Below are positions 23,296-34,947 of a stretch of DNA of 64,000 nucleotides, piece after piece (the stretch's first letter is position 1; the number at the start of each line of letters is the position of its first letter). This stretch comes from Rhipidocladum racemiflorum. Taxonomy: Eukaryota; Streptophyta; Magnoliopsida; Poales; Poaceae. A program made the position numbers and the translations under genes. The notes beneath the pieces were generated by a model. That model had not been told where the DNA came from and made no database searches. It saw nothing but the letters and a program-made list of their open reading frames with translations. The DNA lies in contig CM070591.1 of NCBI GenBank assembly GCA_036346355.1, positions 33,388,392 through 33,452,391 on the forward strand, read 5' to 3'.

Positions 23296-23315
23296 ATTAC
23301 TGCCCCCACGAAAAC
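23296..23315 (-). other. Polypurine tract of the gene-capturing element
   Basis: The minus strand reads TTTTCGTGGGGGCAGTAA directly before the 3' LTR. The following bases (minus-strand GCTTGGGGACAAGCAAG) resemble the end of gypsy internal regions. Confidence 0.7.
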
Positions 23316-23575
23316 TTGCTTGTCCCCAAGCACATGTACTATGTCCCCAAGCAATAGCATAGCCTAATATTGACTCCCAAAAATTCCGGGGTCCCATTGC
23401 ACATGTACTATGTTTCCAGCAACCGAACTGACTGATTCAGATCCAGGCAAGTCTTCCTGCTGATATGGCCGATATGATGTTGACATTCCAACAGCCATCC
23501 TTGAGGGATCAGGGGATCTGAATTGGAAGTAGAAATGAGCCAAGTAGCTGCCCATAGCACTCGGTTTAACACCAG

Positions 23576-25672
23576 CTATTCTAACCTCCAGTATATGCCC
23601 CCCTTCAGTGGGTAACCATTCATGTGAGTGATCGCCACAACGTCAAAATAAGGATCAGCAAACCTGACCAACCCAAATCCATTACTCAAGCCAGTCATCT
23701 GTAGTGTTGGAGCATTTGCGGTCGCATCATATTCTGCTGGGAGACCTGCTACTCTCACAAATAGGGTGCTTCCTCCAATCTGGTAACCATCCATACGATC
23801 AATTGCAGCAGCAGCAGCAACAGCAGAGGGATTGTCATACCTAACCATGCCATACCCCTGAAATTTAAACATTCTAGCTTGAACAATTTGTCCACATAAG
23901 CAGAAAAGCTCAACGAGCTGATCGCAAGTTACAATTAATGGAACCCTGCCGACATACACATTGGCCATGTCAATTTCTTTCAAAGGCTTGCCAACTGACT
24001 GTGATGAAGTATGCTCTGCTGCATTGGTTGGACAAGGCTCTGATCTCTTGACTACTAGCCTCTTCCCTTCAAGGGCCATCACTATCTTTCCTTGAGCAAA
24101 ACCTAACAGCTTTGTTAGTAGTAGGGAATATCCATTTGGAGTGATGCAGCAACCACCAGGAGGATCACCCAGTGCTGCATCAAACCCAGCAGACTCCAAT
24201 ATTATATCAGGATCAAATGTTTCAGCGACAGGAAGCAGTACATGGTCCCATGCAGCAATATAATCTGCATCGCCACATTTTCCATGCTCCCAGGGCACAT
24301 TAATGTTGTACCCTTTTCCAGCTTCTTCCCCAATGAAACAGTTAGATGCATCCCCTTTTGCAGGATAAAAGCTTCCATAATCAAATCTGTGAAGCATCTC
24401 CTTTAAGAGATAATTAGCTGCTATTGCCACCTTGCTGAAGAGGCAAAAGCCCATTGCCTCAGTATGTTCTGCATGGTGAACTGAAGGTCTGACTAGAGCA
24501 ATAGAAGAACTTAACTCACCAACAACAAATTTCATTGCCTTGATTGAACTAAACACTGGAAGAAAGGGTGGAACACCCGGATCCAAAGGCCTTTTAAGAG
24601 GAAAGTTTCCCAGTACCTTGATGAGGACTCTAATAATTGATTCAAGCATCTGAGTAGCAGTAACAATGGGTTTGCCAGCAAGGTTGCACTTGTATATCAT
24701 CATCTTCGGTGCAAGGAATATCTTCTCAACTGGAATCTCCATTCCAAGATCACCTCTAGCAATCATCAAAGCATCAGTTTCCTTCAAGATCTCGTCGAAG
24801 TTTACATGCTGCCCCTTCTCCTCAACACCATCTTTGCTACTTACCATATCAATCTCATGATAAGTAGGGTATGTATCAAGCTCTGCTAGGTCAATTTGAG
24901 ATGGCATGAGAGTGATACCATTTATATGACTCACATTTTCTGATATACCATCTCCTGTTGTCACTTCAGAGGAACAAACATTATTTGTAGGGTTAGGAGC
25001 ACTACCAGCAGACATGAATTCAGTACCTACATCACGTCCATTACTTGATACAGCCTGGATGATGACCCCCTTTGCATCAGGACAATGCTGTCCTTCCTCA
25101 AGGTCCATCTGTTTGGGAATTGTCAGTTGATCTGTTGCCATAGAAGTCGAGTCAGGTTGCTGCTGGTTTTTGACAATTTCTGAAGCCTCCAAAATGCAAC
25201 TACCGGTAGCAACTTCAAATAAATCATCATCAATGGTAAAATCTGCACAAACAAGCTTCTCAGTACACGACTCCTCATTCGTTTCCATTGCAGATAAATC
25301 ACCAGTAGCACTATAGAACGGCCAGAATGATTCTTCCTCAGCACCTGCAGCACTTAAATCATTGACACTGAGTCCATCAGAATATACTTCATCAAGTGTC
25401 AAATATTCAACCCCTGGGCCTTCTTGTAACGGATGTGGTTCCACTGCTAGTCGCGCGACCACCTGCGTTGTGGCTTCCAATTGCTTGACCAGGCGTTGCT
25501 GATCCTTGGCGTTTTGCTCTACTGTCCTCGTCGTGAATTCCATTTGAGCCACCAATTGTTGCTGCTTGGCGTCTATGGATTCAACCCGCACAAACAACAG
25601 ATCGAGTCTCTTCTTGATTAAGGCCAGTTTCTCATCCTGCTCCTTGTCACGCTCGTTGTAGATCTGCTGCAT
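23576..25672 (-). CDS. Chimeric ORF: gag-like coiled coil + pyruvate kinase, HDAC and RRM fragments
   Basis: The open frame runs from 25,885 and its first ATG is at 25,672, giving about 698 aa (numbering below is from 25,885). Residues 66-148 are a charged coiled coil ([20 protein letters not shown]) like N-terminal Gag of plant gypsy elements. Residues 160-360 are acidic and unrecognised. Residues 362-418 match the pyruvate kinase core ([30 protein letters not shown]). Residues 465-607 match a plant class II histone deacetylase ([39 protein letters not shown]) but lack the DVHHG metal-ligand segment. Residues 641-715 are an RRM ([19 protein letters not shown]), with a partial second RRM-like piece at 731-769. 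No introns separate the pieces, which suggests capture from spliced RNA. Enzyme activity is very unlikely. Whether the protein is made is unknown. Confidence 0.85.
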   Translation of the reverse strand: MQQIYNERDKEQDEKLALIKKRLDLLFVRVESIDAKQQQLVAQMEFTTRTVEQNAKDQQRLVKQLEATTQVVARLAVEPHPLQEGPGVEYLTLDEVYSDGLSVNDLSAAGAEEESFWPFYSATGDLSAMETNEESCTEKLVCADFTIDDDLFEVATGSCILEASEIVKNQQQPDSTSMATDQLTIPKQMDLEEGQHCPDAKGVIIQAVSSNGRDVGTEFMSAGSAPNPTNNVCSSEVTTGDGISENVSHINGITLMPSQIDLAELDTYPTYHEIDMVSSKDGVEEKGQHVNFDEILKETDALMIARGDLGMEIPVEKIFLAPKMMIYKCNLAGKPIVTATQMLESIIRVLIKVLGNFPLKRPLDPGVPPFLPVFSSIKAMKFVVGELSSSIALVRPSVHHAEHTEAMGFCLFSKVAIAANYLLKEMLHRFDYGSFYPAKGDASNCFIGEEAGKGYNINVPWEHGKCGDADYIAAWDHVLLPVAETFDPDIILESAGFDAALGDPPGGCCITPNGYSLLLTKLLGFAQGKIVMALEGKRLVVKRSEPCPTNAAEHTSSQSVGKPLKEIDMANVYVGRVPLIVTCDQLVELFCLCGQIVQARMFKFQGYGMVRYDNPSAVAAAAAIDRMDGYQIGGSTLFVRVAGLPAEYDATANAPTLQMTGLSNGFGLVRFADPYFDVVAITHMNGYPLKGGIYWRLE

Positions 25673-26153
25673 GTTGCCTTCCTCTCTGGTGTTGATGCGA
25701 GGCTCGGCACCGGCTCCTCCGCCTTCAGCACCCTCCACGGCCCGGGGTGGTGAGGCCGCCGGAGACCAAAGAGGCGATGGAGACGAGCGTGTCTCCCGGG
25801 CGAGACGAGCGGCCGGGAAGCGGCCCTGCGGATCGCGTCGGGCCGAGCAGGCACAGGAGACGGGCACGCGGAGCGGAAGACCCACGGAAAGGCTGCAGTC
25901 GGCGGGGATGGCGAGCGGGTCGGCAGCGAAGAGAATGATCCCAGGGTGGTCGGCAACGGCGCCATCGCGGAGGAATGGGAGACGCAGCGCAGATCCGTAG
26001 GACGGCGGCGATGATGCCCGTATTCAGCGCTGTTTTGCTTCAGCCGAAGAAGAAGCTCTCCGATTCTAGGGATTTTACAGGGAACCCACAAGCAGACTCT
26101 GGTTTCCCCAACCTTCCTCGGGTCGCCTCGCGCAATCGGATCGGATCGTCCTT

Positions 26154-26165
26154 GCTCTGATACCA
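26154..26165 (-). other. Primer binding site (tRNA-iMet type)
   Basis: The minus strand reads TGGTATCAGAGC two bases inside the 5' LTR (right side). This is the complement of the 3' end of initiator methionine tRNA, used to prime minus-strand cDNA. Confidence 0.9.
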
Positions 26166-26167
26166 AC

Positions 26168-26364
26168 TGTCATGTCCCCTTGCCACCCATGAGGATTGGA
26201 GGCGTGAGATCGAAGAACAGGTAAGAACTTGCAGAGGAAGCAGAAGAAAGTTAAAAGGGGAACGAGTTTTCTATTTCATTTCTTTTTCCTTTGGTTTGGT
26301 ACCACAGACTCCCTTTTAAAGCATTCCCTTCCCCTACTGCCATATGGGACCCACAGGCATTACA
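26168..26364 (-). mobile_element. 5' LTR of the gene-capturing element
   Basis: Plus-strand ends TGTCATGTCCCC and GGCATTACA, followed by the ACAAG target duplicate. Confidence 0.9.
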
Positions 26365-28055
26365 ACAAGGTTTAGTTCTCCCCGATTCCTATGTATCAGA
26401 AACTTCAAGTGACATAGTTTTGTTCATATAAAACATCAAGGAAAAGGAATAGCTCCACGCTTCTTAAAGAAATGAAAAGAAAAGGACAAATTCCTTAGCA
26501 GATGCTACGGCTTTAACGTGCTGCGTGCTTCGGTTTCTCCAATCATAATGCTGCAACCCGTAACCATTATCACATCCACGCGCACATGGTTGAAGATGCC
26601 GAAGTTCATTAGCTACAGGACAGAAACCATTCTATGATATGACAAATCAATTCCCTATTTGAAAGTCTGCTGTGAACCGAAGTGTACTATCATAATCAAC
26701 TCCCTAATGTCTTTCAAGTTTCATGCTTTATGTACTACATCTTCGTATTTATAGAAGTTTATAAAGATAAATCAGGCAATGTATGAGTAACTATCAACTG
26801 GATTGCAGGCATCTCATCAGCTATTTTTTTCGAGTGAAGAATAGTTGTTGGCTTGCAGCACCAAAAATATAGGACAGTGGAAAGGCAAAAGAAAGAACTG
26901 ATAAAGCTTTGACATGTCTTTTGTATGTTGGAACAATAAATGTAACAAAATATGAATATTATTAAACTGCTCAAGAAGTATCATATTCCATGCTGAAAGT
27001 GTGATGATATTAGAATGGGAGCTTGAATTGTGCATCTGTACATGACATATTGCAAGTCTGTTGCTTCCACTTTCATTATCTTAGTGCTTAATTGAAGGTG
27101 TCAAGTAGCTATTTTCAATCAACTACACCTAGGCAAAAAGGGTTCATTTCAACCAGATTATTTCAGCCTTATTTCTTCTTTAACAGCTAACCTTTCTTTC
27201 TTTCCATTTTCACCAGAAATATTTATGTGATGCATGAGTTACTACCCTAGGCATGCGCAAGTCTGTTGCTCTTAAAAGGTTTCAATTACAGCTATTCCGA
27301 AACAATTGGAAACTCATGAGCTTGTTTTTTTTATTTCTCTTGGGTCATTCACAGGTAGCCGCCTCCTGCTCGCCTGCCGCCGGACGTCGCTTCGGCTTTG
27401 GTATCCAGGAGCACATCGATCGTCGCTTTTCAGGTACCAACTCGATTGATACTTCTTTCAAACATTCGGTATCCAGAAATTTTTTGTATGGTTTGTGGCG
27501 AATTAAAGAAAGGTTGATTCGAAGTATGCTTTGTATGCTTTGATTTATGGCAATTTTGGATGCAATTATGCAATAAAATTGATAAGACTCCTATTGGAAA
27601 ATGATGCACTTTTGAAAACAACAGTCAACCCAACCTATACGTCACCCATTTGGGAGCGACACAACTCACATTGAATTGTGAACTGTGTCACTCCCGAATT
27701 GTCCACGCTTTTGGACAGCCTGAGGATGGACCGCTTAGCACGATTTGTTGTGGTGTGGTGTACGATCCGAATGATTCCAAGACGTTCTTACTTTATATAC
27801 ATGCTTTAATTTTAGTTATATGTCCATGATTGTATGCATGCTTTAATTTTAGTTATATATTCATGCCATTTACATTTGTTTGGTTATATGCTTTAATTTT
27901 AGTTATGTATTCATGCTTTAATTTTAGTGATATGTCAATGATTCATGCCAATTACATTTCTTTGGTAGGAATATATGGCACAGCAGTTCGGAAGACCACT
28001 AAATCTTCCCCCGTTCCAACCTCCACCCTTGTTTACCCCACAATCTCCCATCATG
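26365..28055 (+). other. Interior of the decayed CACTA region; possible exons, no known product
   Basis: Continues the target sequence after the gene-capturing element. One passage (about 27,356-27,435, VAASCSPAAGRRFGFGIQEH) is bounded by an AG before and a GT after and could be an exon. Another (about 27,960-28,060) follows TTTCTTTGGTAG and reads AQQFGRPLNLPPFQPPPLF. Neither matches a family I recognise. Confidence 0.35.
27799..27955. repeat. Tandem ATGCTTTAATTTTAGTTATAT repeats
   Basis: Four or more imperfect copies of a unit containing CATGCTTTAATTTTAG and TTATAT, with spacing of roughly 30-60 bp, in an intron-like AT-rich stretch. Confidence 0.7.
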
Positions 28056-30465
28056 GTATCATCAATTATTTAAATTTTTTGGAGCATTTTGGAACTCTGG
28101 TGGAATTTTGGGTACAAACCGGAACTTGAAAATTCGACTTTTCGAACGATAAAGGATTGAACTCCAATTTTGGAAGGATAAGGATGCCAGGTTAATTAAA
28201 ACACCAAGGAAAATCCAAATTTTGAATTTAATTAATTTAAATTAGTTTTTGGCAAAAGACCGAAATTGGGGAATGTGACACTACGGAAGGTCGTAATCTT
28301 ATAAAATATGAAGTTTGAGGGCAAAACATTATAAGATGTGAATATGGAGGTTGAAAACTTTACGTCTTGCCGTTTTCGGGAGTTTGGGCCTTTTCGAGGG
28401 AGTTTGGGCCTAAGGGGGGATGAGCCGTGGGCTTTAGTGGAAGGGGTATGGCCCATGGGGGGGAAACCTGGCTAGGGGGGGCTTGGTGCGCCCCTCCCTG
28501 CCCTAGCCACCCCCCCGCCCCCACACGCCCTCTCCTCCCCTTGTGCGCCTCCCCAACCTCCTCCCTAGCCGCCACACCTAGCCGCCCCCTCTCTTGCGCT
28601 CCACCCCTCCCCATCCCTCTCCACCACCCCTTGCTGCTCCTAGGGGAGTTCTCCACCTCACCACCCCGCAGATCTGTCCATTGGAGCGCTCTGCGAGGAG
28701 GAGATCCAGTGGATTCGGAGCGAGGAAGGAGATCGTGCGAACCGGGAGGAGATCCGTTGGTTCTTCGTTCGTCGGGCGAAGGTATGGCCACGGGAATCCT
28801 TGGGATTGGTCTAGGTACTGTTCTAAGGGTTGATATCATGCTTTTAGATCAATTGGTGGTGCTGTAATTAGGTAGATTAGATGAAATCTAGAGTTTGCCA
28901 CGTTCTCTGTTTCGGGCAGCATGAGCAGTCGACCTAGGGTTTGGGTTTTCGCCAATTTAGAGTCGGAATTTGGTCGTCCGCCTGTTGAAGAAGTTGTAGG
29001 TAATTGAAATACCTTTAATTGGACGTAAAGTATGCTTAATTACGATGAGCCGTTTGAAATTAATGCTCGTTTTACCGAGCGTGTTCAAAACTGTGACGAG
29101 ATTGGAACAGATCACGGTATTCTGTAGATTAAACCACTTTAGAGGCCGAATCAGTTTTTCCATATACTTAGAAAAAGTTAGGAAATTTCCTAAGATATGC
29201 GATTATGTACTCGTTTAATCGATTCGGAGTATTAAAACTCAAGTTATGCTCATTGGAAGTCTGCTGTCCCGGCGGGACAGAACCTCTGTTTTTGGGTTTT
29301 GCGAGTAGTTTGCGAAGTCGGGGTAGGAGAGTGTTTGCGTATTGTTCTGTGGGCATGATTTTGAGTGTGTGGTGCCTATGTGCAGGTGGTGTTACCCCGG
29401 GAGTGCCCTCTTCTTCTCGCCAATCCGTCGCCTGTGGTTGAGGCAAGTGTATTGGAATGGGTAGCGGGTTGTAGATTGCTAGTTTTGTTGAGTTGAAATT
29501 GAATATATGATATGTTCACATGCCATGCTTTAATGTTTTCCATTGATATGATGAATATGGTTTATTATGTTGTGATGCCATGTGTTAATGTACAAGTTAT
29601 CTATGATGTTGGCATGTTTGCATACATGGCATGACACATGGCCGGGTCGGTGAGAAAGTCATAACTAGTCCGGTAAGGTCGGTGGGAAAGTTATGACTAG
29701 TGAGGGGCGCCATTGAGTAAGTCCTACATCGTGATTTCATCCACCGCGGTGAATGGAAGCGAGGAGTAGGCACCCCCCATCTTCGGGATGGAAGGGAAGA
29801 GAGGGTGCACACCGACGGGTGTGCACTCAACCATACCGGTATGAGTTTTCAGGAGACATGTGCATCGCATCGCATTGCATATATGATGATGATGATATGT
29901 GAGAAATGATATGTGAGTATGAATAAGATGATAGGCATGATTGAGGTGTTGAAGCCATGTAATTGTTCTTTTGTACCATTGCAATATACTTGCTGAGTGA
30001 TGAACTCACGCTTGTGCTTTCTTGTTGTTTTAGGTACCATGAGACCGGCATGCGGGGAAGGGAACTAGTCACACTCCTATACGTAGCTTCACCCATTTGT
30101 TCCCACAGTTATTCATTTGGAGTCTTGATAATAAATTTAGTGTGATGCATAGTGGTTTATGATATAGTTTTGCGTTATGAGAGCCTTATTTGTTCGTTTG
30201 GCTCATGAAGACTTTGAATGCTTAAGATTTGACTTATATTGCCGTCATGCCATTATTTATTGCTATTTTAGATGTCTCTTATATTGCCATATATTGCTAT
30301 GCTATTGTTGTTGCTTCAAATCATGGAAAAACAAAGGAGATGCTGCCGAAATTTTCGGTATTAGCATTTGCTCCTTTGCTGTAATTTACTTGTAATTGTG
30401 GTATTTAGAGGTTGCTTAGTCTATGTTTGGTAGCATTCAGGCATATTAAATGCCGGGGTGTTACA
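28056..30465 (+). mobile_element. LTR-derived block, plus strand, probably a solo LTR with unclear start
   Basis: Ends TGCCGGGGTGTTACA at 30,465. It has LTR hallmarks in order: AT-rich start, GC-rich leader (28,430-28,760), a GGTATGGCC donor-like site, the TGCTGAGTGATGAACTCA hairpin at about 29,991-30,008, and an AATAAA-like region near 30,131. No PBS follows. I could not find a left terminus with a target duplicate of GCAGG, so the start coordinate is approximate. Frames at 28,427-28,867 and 28,360-28,839 are GC-rich leader sequence. Confidence 0.55.
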
Positions 30466-31546
30466 GCAGGGACGAGGCAGAAGCTTAGGATGGCATGGTC
30501 CTATTGGTGCTAGCCTTATGGGAAGCTAACATTTTCCATCTTAGGAGGGGATGCTTCACCACCCAACCTGCATAGAGTAGTGCTCTCGATGTACACATGA
30601 CGGTGGGTACTTTGCTAATTTGACGTAATGTAATTTTATTGTGAACAACTAGTATTGTATTGTTGTTGTATGCAGTACTTTGGTTGATGGCATTCGGGAA
30701 TGAAACGCTAGGGTTGCAGAAGTATGCCTTGAGATTGGCGTCGTAGTGTGCATCATCCAATGGTTGCGAGGGAAATTGGAGCACATTTGCCTTAGTGCAC
30801 ATGCAGGTCAAGAACCGACTAAGTTATGCGAAGCTGCAGTAGCTGGTGTTTGTCCACTACAATCTCTAATTTCGCCTATGGCACTACAAATCCACTCATC
30901 AGGCTCATGACATCGAGCCATGTGATCACCTCATTGAGGATGCGATGCATTCGAGTAAAGACCCGATTGCAGAATAGTTTGAGTCTTCCATGTCTAGAGG
31001 GGAGCCTCTACTCAACGAGGACAGCGGGTATGACCCGCCCCTCCCAGTGAGATTCATGGTTGACAATATTCCCTCACAAGAGCTCAACAAGGCCATAGGT
31101 AATGTGGAATTATTTTTATTCTACTTGATTATCATGTATGTCAAAATCTCACAACAGTATTAATATTTGTTCAAACTGGCCGCAAGTGGGAAGAGCCTCC
31201 CAGATTAGGCCAAGGTTGCGATCAGCGACACCCACACAACGAAGAGGAAGCGTGGTACCTATGACAACAATGATGACACGCTGGCGGGTGCTTTAGGTGG
31301 GTTGGCAAAGTTGTCGGCCAGCCAGCGTTGGAAGGGAAATGCAAAAGCCAAAAGCGATGGTGAGCCAGATGTGGGCAGCAACAACAACACGGAGAAAACT
31401 CCCCCAGAAGGTATACATCGATACCAGTTCAGTGACAGACTCTGGAGGCAACGATGGCTGCTACACCCTCCAACTCCGTTTATAGCCACAATCACCGATA
31501 TGATCGCAACAGGGGGAAGTGCCCCGAGGATGGGATCATAGAGGCA
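30466..31546 (+). pseudogene. hAT-superfamily transposase C-terminal remnant
   Basis: Read through its stops, about 30,680-31,100 gives a hAT dimerisation region: FGNETLGLQKYALRL, ASSNGCEGNWSTFALVH, then NRLSYAKLQ and LVFVHYNL. In hAT proteins this segment (CERNWS...KRNRL...LVYVxYN) holds the dimer together. A tail rich in Asn, Lys and Asp follows to about 31,440. Stops replace residues at several points and a probable intron ends at GTATGCAG near 30,676. The upstream part of the gene is displaced or missing. Confidence 0.75.
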
Positions 31547-31551
31547 GACCC

Positions 31552-33759
31552 TGTCGCACCCCAGAATAACACCTCCAAAATCCTCTGTGTATTATGTACT
31601 AGTCCAGGAAATGCTAGTACACACAGCAGAAATGAAACCATAGCATATCTGTCGTTCTTTATTAATAATAAATATTCAAAGATACAAATGAAATGGCGTG
31701 CCGGCCAACGAATAAATAAACGAATAAATGAAAGCAGCGGAAATAAAGATGAATAAATAGAGCCCAATTAATTTGCCACAGGCAATCGACTGGGGGCACG
31801 GCCTAGTCCAGCTGGTCCTCACCATCGTGATACTCCTCCTTTGAATTGGTAAATTAAACAAGGGTGAGTACATACGTACTCAGCAAATCACACCGGAAAT
31901 GCAATATAAATGTACGGATAATCAAGGATGGCAATATGGTTTATTTGCATAAAGCATCAGTTTAATAACATTTTCAACAATTTTAAAAAGGCATACTTTA
32001 TTCCAAAATCAAATCTATACAGTTTTAACTAAGGAATCTCTCCTGGAATTGGCTAAGTTTTACCCATGATGGACTCCCTCCATCCAACATTATTTTTCGA
32101 AAATCAAATTTTAAATTACCAAAGTCTAATCTGAAAATGGCTTGCTCGGCATGCCCATAACCGCGGGCGCGGCTAATCGATTAGTTTGACACTCTGCAGA
32201 GGTTGTACAACTTTACCCACAAGACATAATATTTCCCTTTTATGTCAACACACTTCCGTTGGTGAGTGACAGAGAAGATTATGACAAGGCCCCTATGTTA
32301 AATTCATACATGTAGTCATGCCCGCTAAGGTTTCACCGCTGAAAGACTCCCTCTATTCAGAAGCCCCCTCTTGCGCCAGAGTAGCAGCATCTCGCTTTCA
32401 CCACACCACTACCACCATATGGCATGACTGTCCATGAAATGATTTAATAAGGATAGCCAGGTCTGTCCCATTCCAGACTCGTGGTAGTACGGTTAGGCTT
32501 TACATTCAGCGAGACTCAGACCGGTCCTTAATTGACTAGGCGAGACTGTCCACAAACCCAGAACCATGACCTCACCACTTTCCAACCAATTCTCTCCCGG
32601 TCTAAGTCATTTTCATTTTAACCATACTAATCTCCACATTAATACTAACATTGATCACTATAAGTTTCCAATTGAACAAGATGTCATTTTGGCATAAAGT
32701 TCCCCAAAATTTCCTAAGTTCAGTTCTATGCATGGCTAAGCAATGTCTAACTATTTCTATAGTCATAATTCATATTTTTACTAAGGTTACAAGGGTATCG
32801 GAATTCAAATGTCAAAGGTCGCATGTCGAAATTGGATATAACTATCATTTAAAACTAGGTCGGAAATTAATGTCTATAATAAATAAGCATGCAATAATTG
32901 TAAATACAACATACAAGTTCATAAAACTGGGAGCAACATGGTCAAGGGGGTGTGACTTGCCTGGTTCGACGAGTTGCTGCTCGAAATCGTCGTTCGGGAA
33001 CTCCTCGGTCTCTCCGTAATCTACGCGCGAAAAACAACCAAATTCAAATAAAGCCCAAACGAATTCAAATAAACACAAATTGAATTTCAAACTAGCTCTA
33101 AACTGAAGTTTGGGATTTCTAATGAATTTAGGAAGAAGAACGGAGCCAATCGGAGTTCGAACGGGCGAAAACGGGCTCCCGGAAGTTTAAAAACAAATAA
33201 AACGGATTTTTCTGGAATTTTCGGAATTTTAAATCATTTTTAAAAAGAAAACCGATTTACTGCGTCATGCTGACGTCAGCAGCAAATCGGATTTTTTTGA
33301 AATTCTTTTTTTTTTCTTTTTCTTTTGCTGACAGGTGGGGCCGGGCTGGGGCGGTGGACCGAGTCCACCCGCACCCACGCTGGCCATACAAGACGCTACG
33401 GAGGCATGGCTGTATGGCGGCGACGCGGCCACGGGCGGCGAGGGAGAGCGGCGGGTGCGCCGTGGCGGCAAGGCAAGGCGGAGGTGGCGGCGGAGCTGGA
33501 GGGGAACCGAGAGGCGGCGCTGGCGACGGCGGGCTTGGCTTGGGCTCGCCGAGTCGAAGACGGAGGGCGGCGGCGGCGGGGAGAGGAGAGGCGAGGAGGA
33601 GAGGAGAGGGGCACGGAGAGAGGGGGTTCCGGGGTTTTATAGGGGAAGAGGGCGGCGTATGGCGCATGCTGGATTCGCGACGGCAGGCGCAACGGCGGGC
33701 GCGAGGAAGGCGGCGGCGGTTGCGGGCGCGACGCGGCTGGAGGAGATCCGGGTGTTACA
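31552..33759 (-). mobile_element. Solo LTR (2.2 kb), minus strand, TSD GACCC
   Basis: Plus-strand ends TGTCGCACCCCAG and CCGGGTGTTACA, flanked by GACCC at 31,547-31,551 and 33,760-33,764. It carries the terminal hairpin (31,585-31,626), an AATAATAAA poly(A)-type signal (reverse strand), the GAGTAC hairpin (31,866-31,881), GC-rich leader at 33,340-33,740, and no PBS, PPT or coding region. The GC-rich open frames near 33,267-33,934 lie mostly inside this LTR and look like leader sequence. Confidence 0.9.
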
Positions 33760-33764
33760 GACCC

Positions 33765-34947
33765 GTAGCGTGATGAGTGGTGGGCTGGGCGGCAAGCAGG
33801 ACAACTCTAGGATGACATGGGATTGTGATCTAGTAGCTAGTCTTCCAGCCATTTGGGCTTCCCCAGTGAGCACCTTGGGTACCCTATGTAGGGTACAACT
33901 CGATGCCCTATATAGCACTATCATAATTTTTTAAAATTCTATAGGCTTGATCATCATCTCAAAATTTTATAGGAATATTATTAATACATTAGAATCATCC
34001 AAAAAAATTCAAATGTTTTCTACCATGTTTAGGTCGGTTCAATTTGACCGAGATTTCAGATATTTTCAGGCGAAATCTTGGAAATCTTGATTAAAAAAAA
34101 TAGATTTGAAATTTGGTTTTTGGATTTCGCCTGAATTTTTTTTGAAACTCCGAGATCTAGCCGAAATTTCAGATTTTGGCCAGCTCCGAGATATATACCG
34201 ATGAAGGAAAACGTATACATGAACTGACACAATGATGGCATATTGTAACTGGGCATCCACAAAAAAAAGCCACCTGCATCACATCTAGATCTTCACCACA
34301 TACATTTACATCAACACCATACATGCATATGGACGAGCTACATAAAAGACGACTACCACAGCGTAGCTTAATCGGAGGTATTTTGTAGGCACTGGGAATC
34401 AGCGAAATACACAATCTCCAGTCAGATATTCTCCTTAAACAAAGACGCAGAAGACAAAAGATGAACTCTTGCGGGTGCATGTAATTTTGTATATTCAATA
34501 CAGAATTAATGAAATATTGTTCCCTATTTGTTCGATCATCTCTTTGGTTTCCACAAACACACACGAATGACTTATGGTTAGGATTGATTAAGAATAGACC
34601 GCAGACACGGTGGTGCAAATAGTCGTCGAGGAAGAAGTGAAACGGTCACACAGATGAGTTGCCCAGAAATCTCATTGCCATTTCACGCAATCTCTACAGT
34701 AATGGCTCGGAGATACTGATCACCCTCCTTCCTAGTGCACGCTGAGGAGAAAGGCATGCGCGGTCCAGTTGCTCAACACTACAATACAGCTTTCCAGAGA
34801 GGAGAAAGAAGAATGAGGTAGAAATTCAGTATCTTCTGGCTTGGATGTCTTCATGTACTTAAATAGACGTGTGGCAATTACTCTCAAGTAAACAATTATA
34901 TCAATTAAATTGAATTGTAATAGATGTTTAAATCTCATTTAAACATA
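33765..34947. other. Unassigned non-coding DNA
   Basis: No recognisable gene. It contains an imperfect inverted repeat (next entry) and AT-rich sequence up to the target site of the 12.5-kb element. The frame at 34,169-34,618 (minus) has no family resemblance that I can see. Confidence 0.45.
34062..34136. repeat. Imperfect inverted repeat (TTCAGGCGAAATC / GATTTCGCCTGAA)
   Basis: TTTCAGGCGAAATC near 34,062 pairs with GATTTCGCCTGAATTT near 34,124 around an A/T-rich loop. It could be a MITE remnant. The surrounding CCGAGATTTCAG / CCGAAATTTCAG motifs are repeated. Confidence 0.45.

Larger units (their letters stand above)
23100..26364 (-). mobile_element. Non-autonomous gene-capturing LTR retrotransposon (3.3 kb), TSD ACAAG
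   Basis: Two LTRs of 196 and 197 bp (23,100-23,295 and 26,168-26,364) differ visibly at essentially one base near the end (GGCGTTACA against GGCATTACA). ACAAG flanks both sides (23,095-23,099 and 26,365-26,369). A tRNA-iMet PBS lies beside the right LTR and a purine tract beside the left, so transcription runs on the minus strand. There is no protease, RT or integrase. The inside is one long ORF built from host-like protein pieces. Near-identical LTRs imply recent insertion. Confidence 0.92.

Noticed and set aside
23576..25672. Host gene encoding a histone deacetylase or pyruvate kinase
   Set aside because: Each module is a short fragment lacking essential catalytic residues, and the whole ORF lies between two LTRs with PBS, PPT and TSD.
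25618..26166. 182-aa minus-strand frame next to the PBS
   Set aside because: It overlaps the chimeric ORF in another frame and covers the leader. Composition is biased and no family is seen.
28360..28867. ORFs of 146-159 aa on both strands rich in Pro, Gly and Arg
   Set aside because: GC-rich LTR leader with low-complexity translation. No motif, and other LTRs have a similar GC-rich block at this position.
33267..33934. Long GC-rich frames on both strands (up to 199 aa)
   Set aside because: They lie mostly inside the GC-rich leader of a TSD-bounded solo LTR, overlap on both strands, and show no domain.
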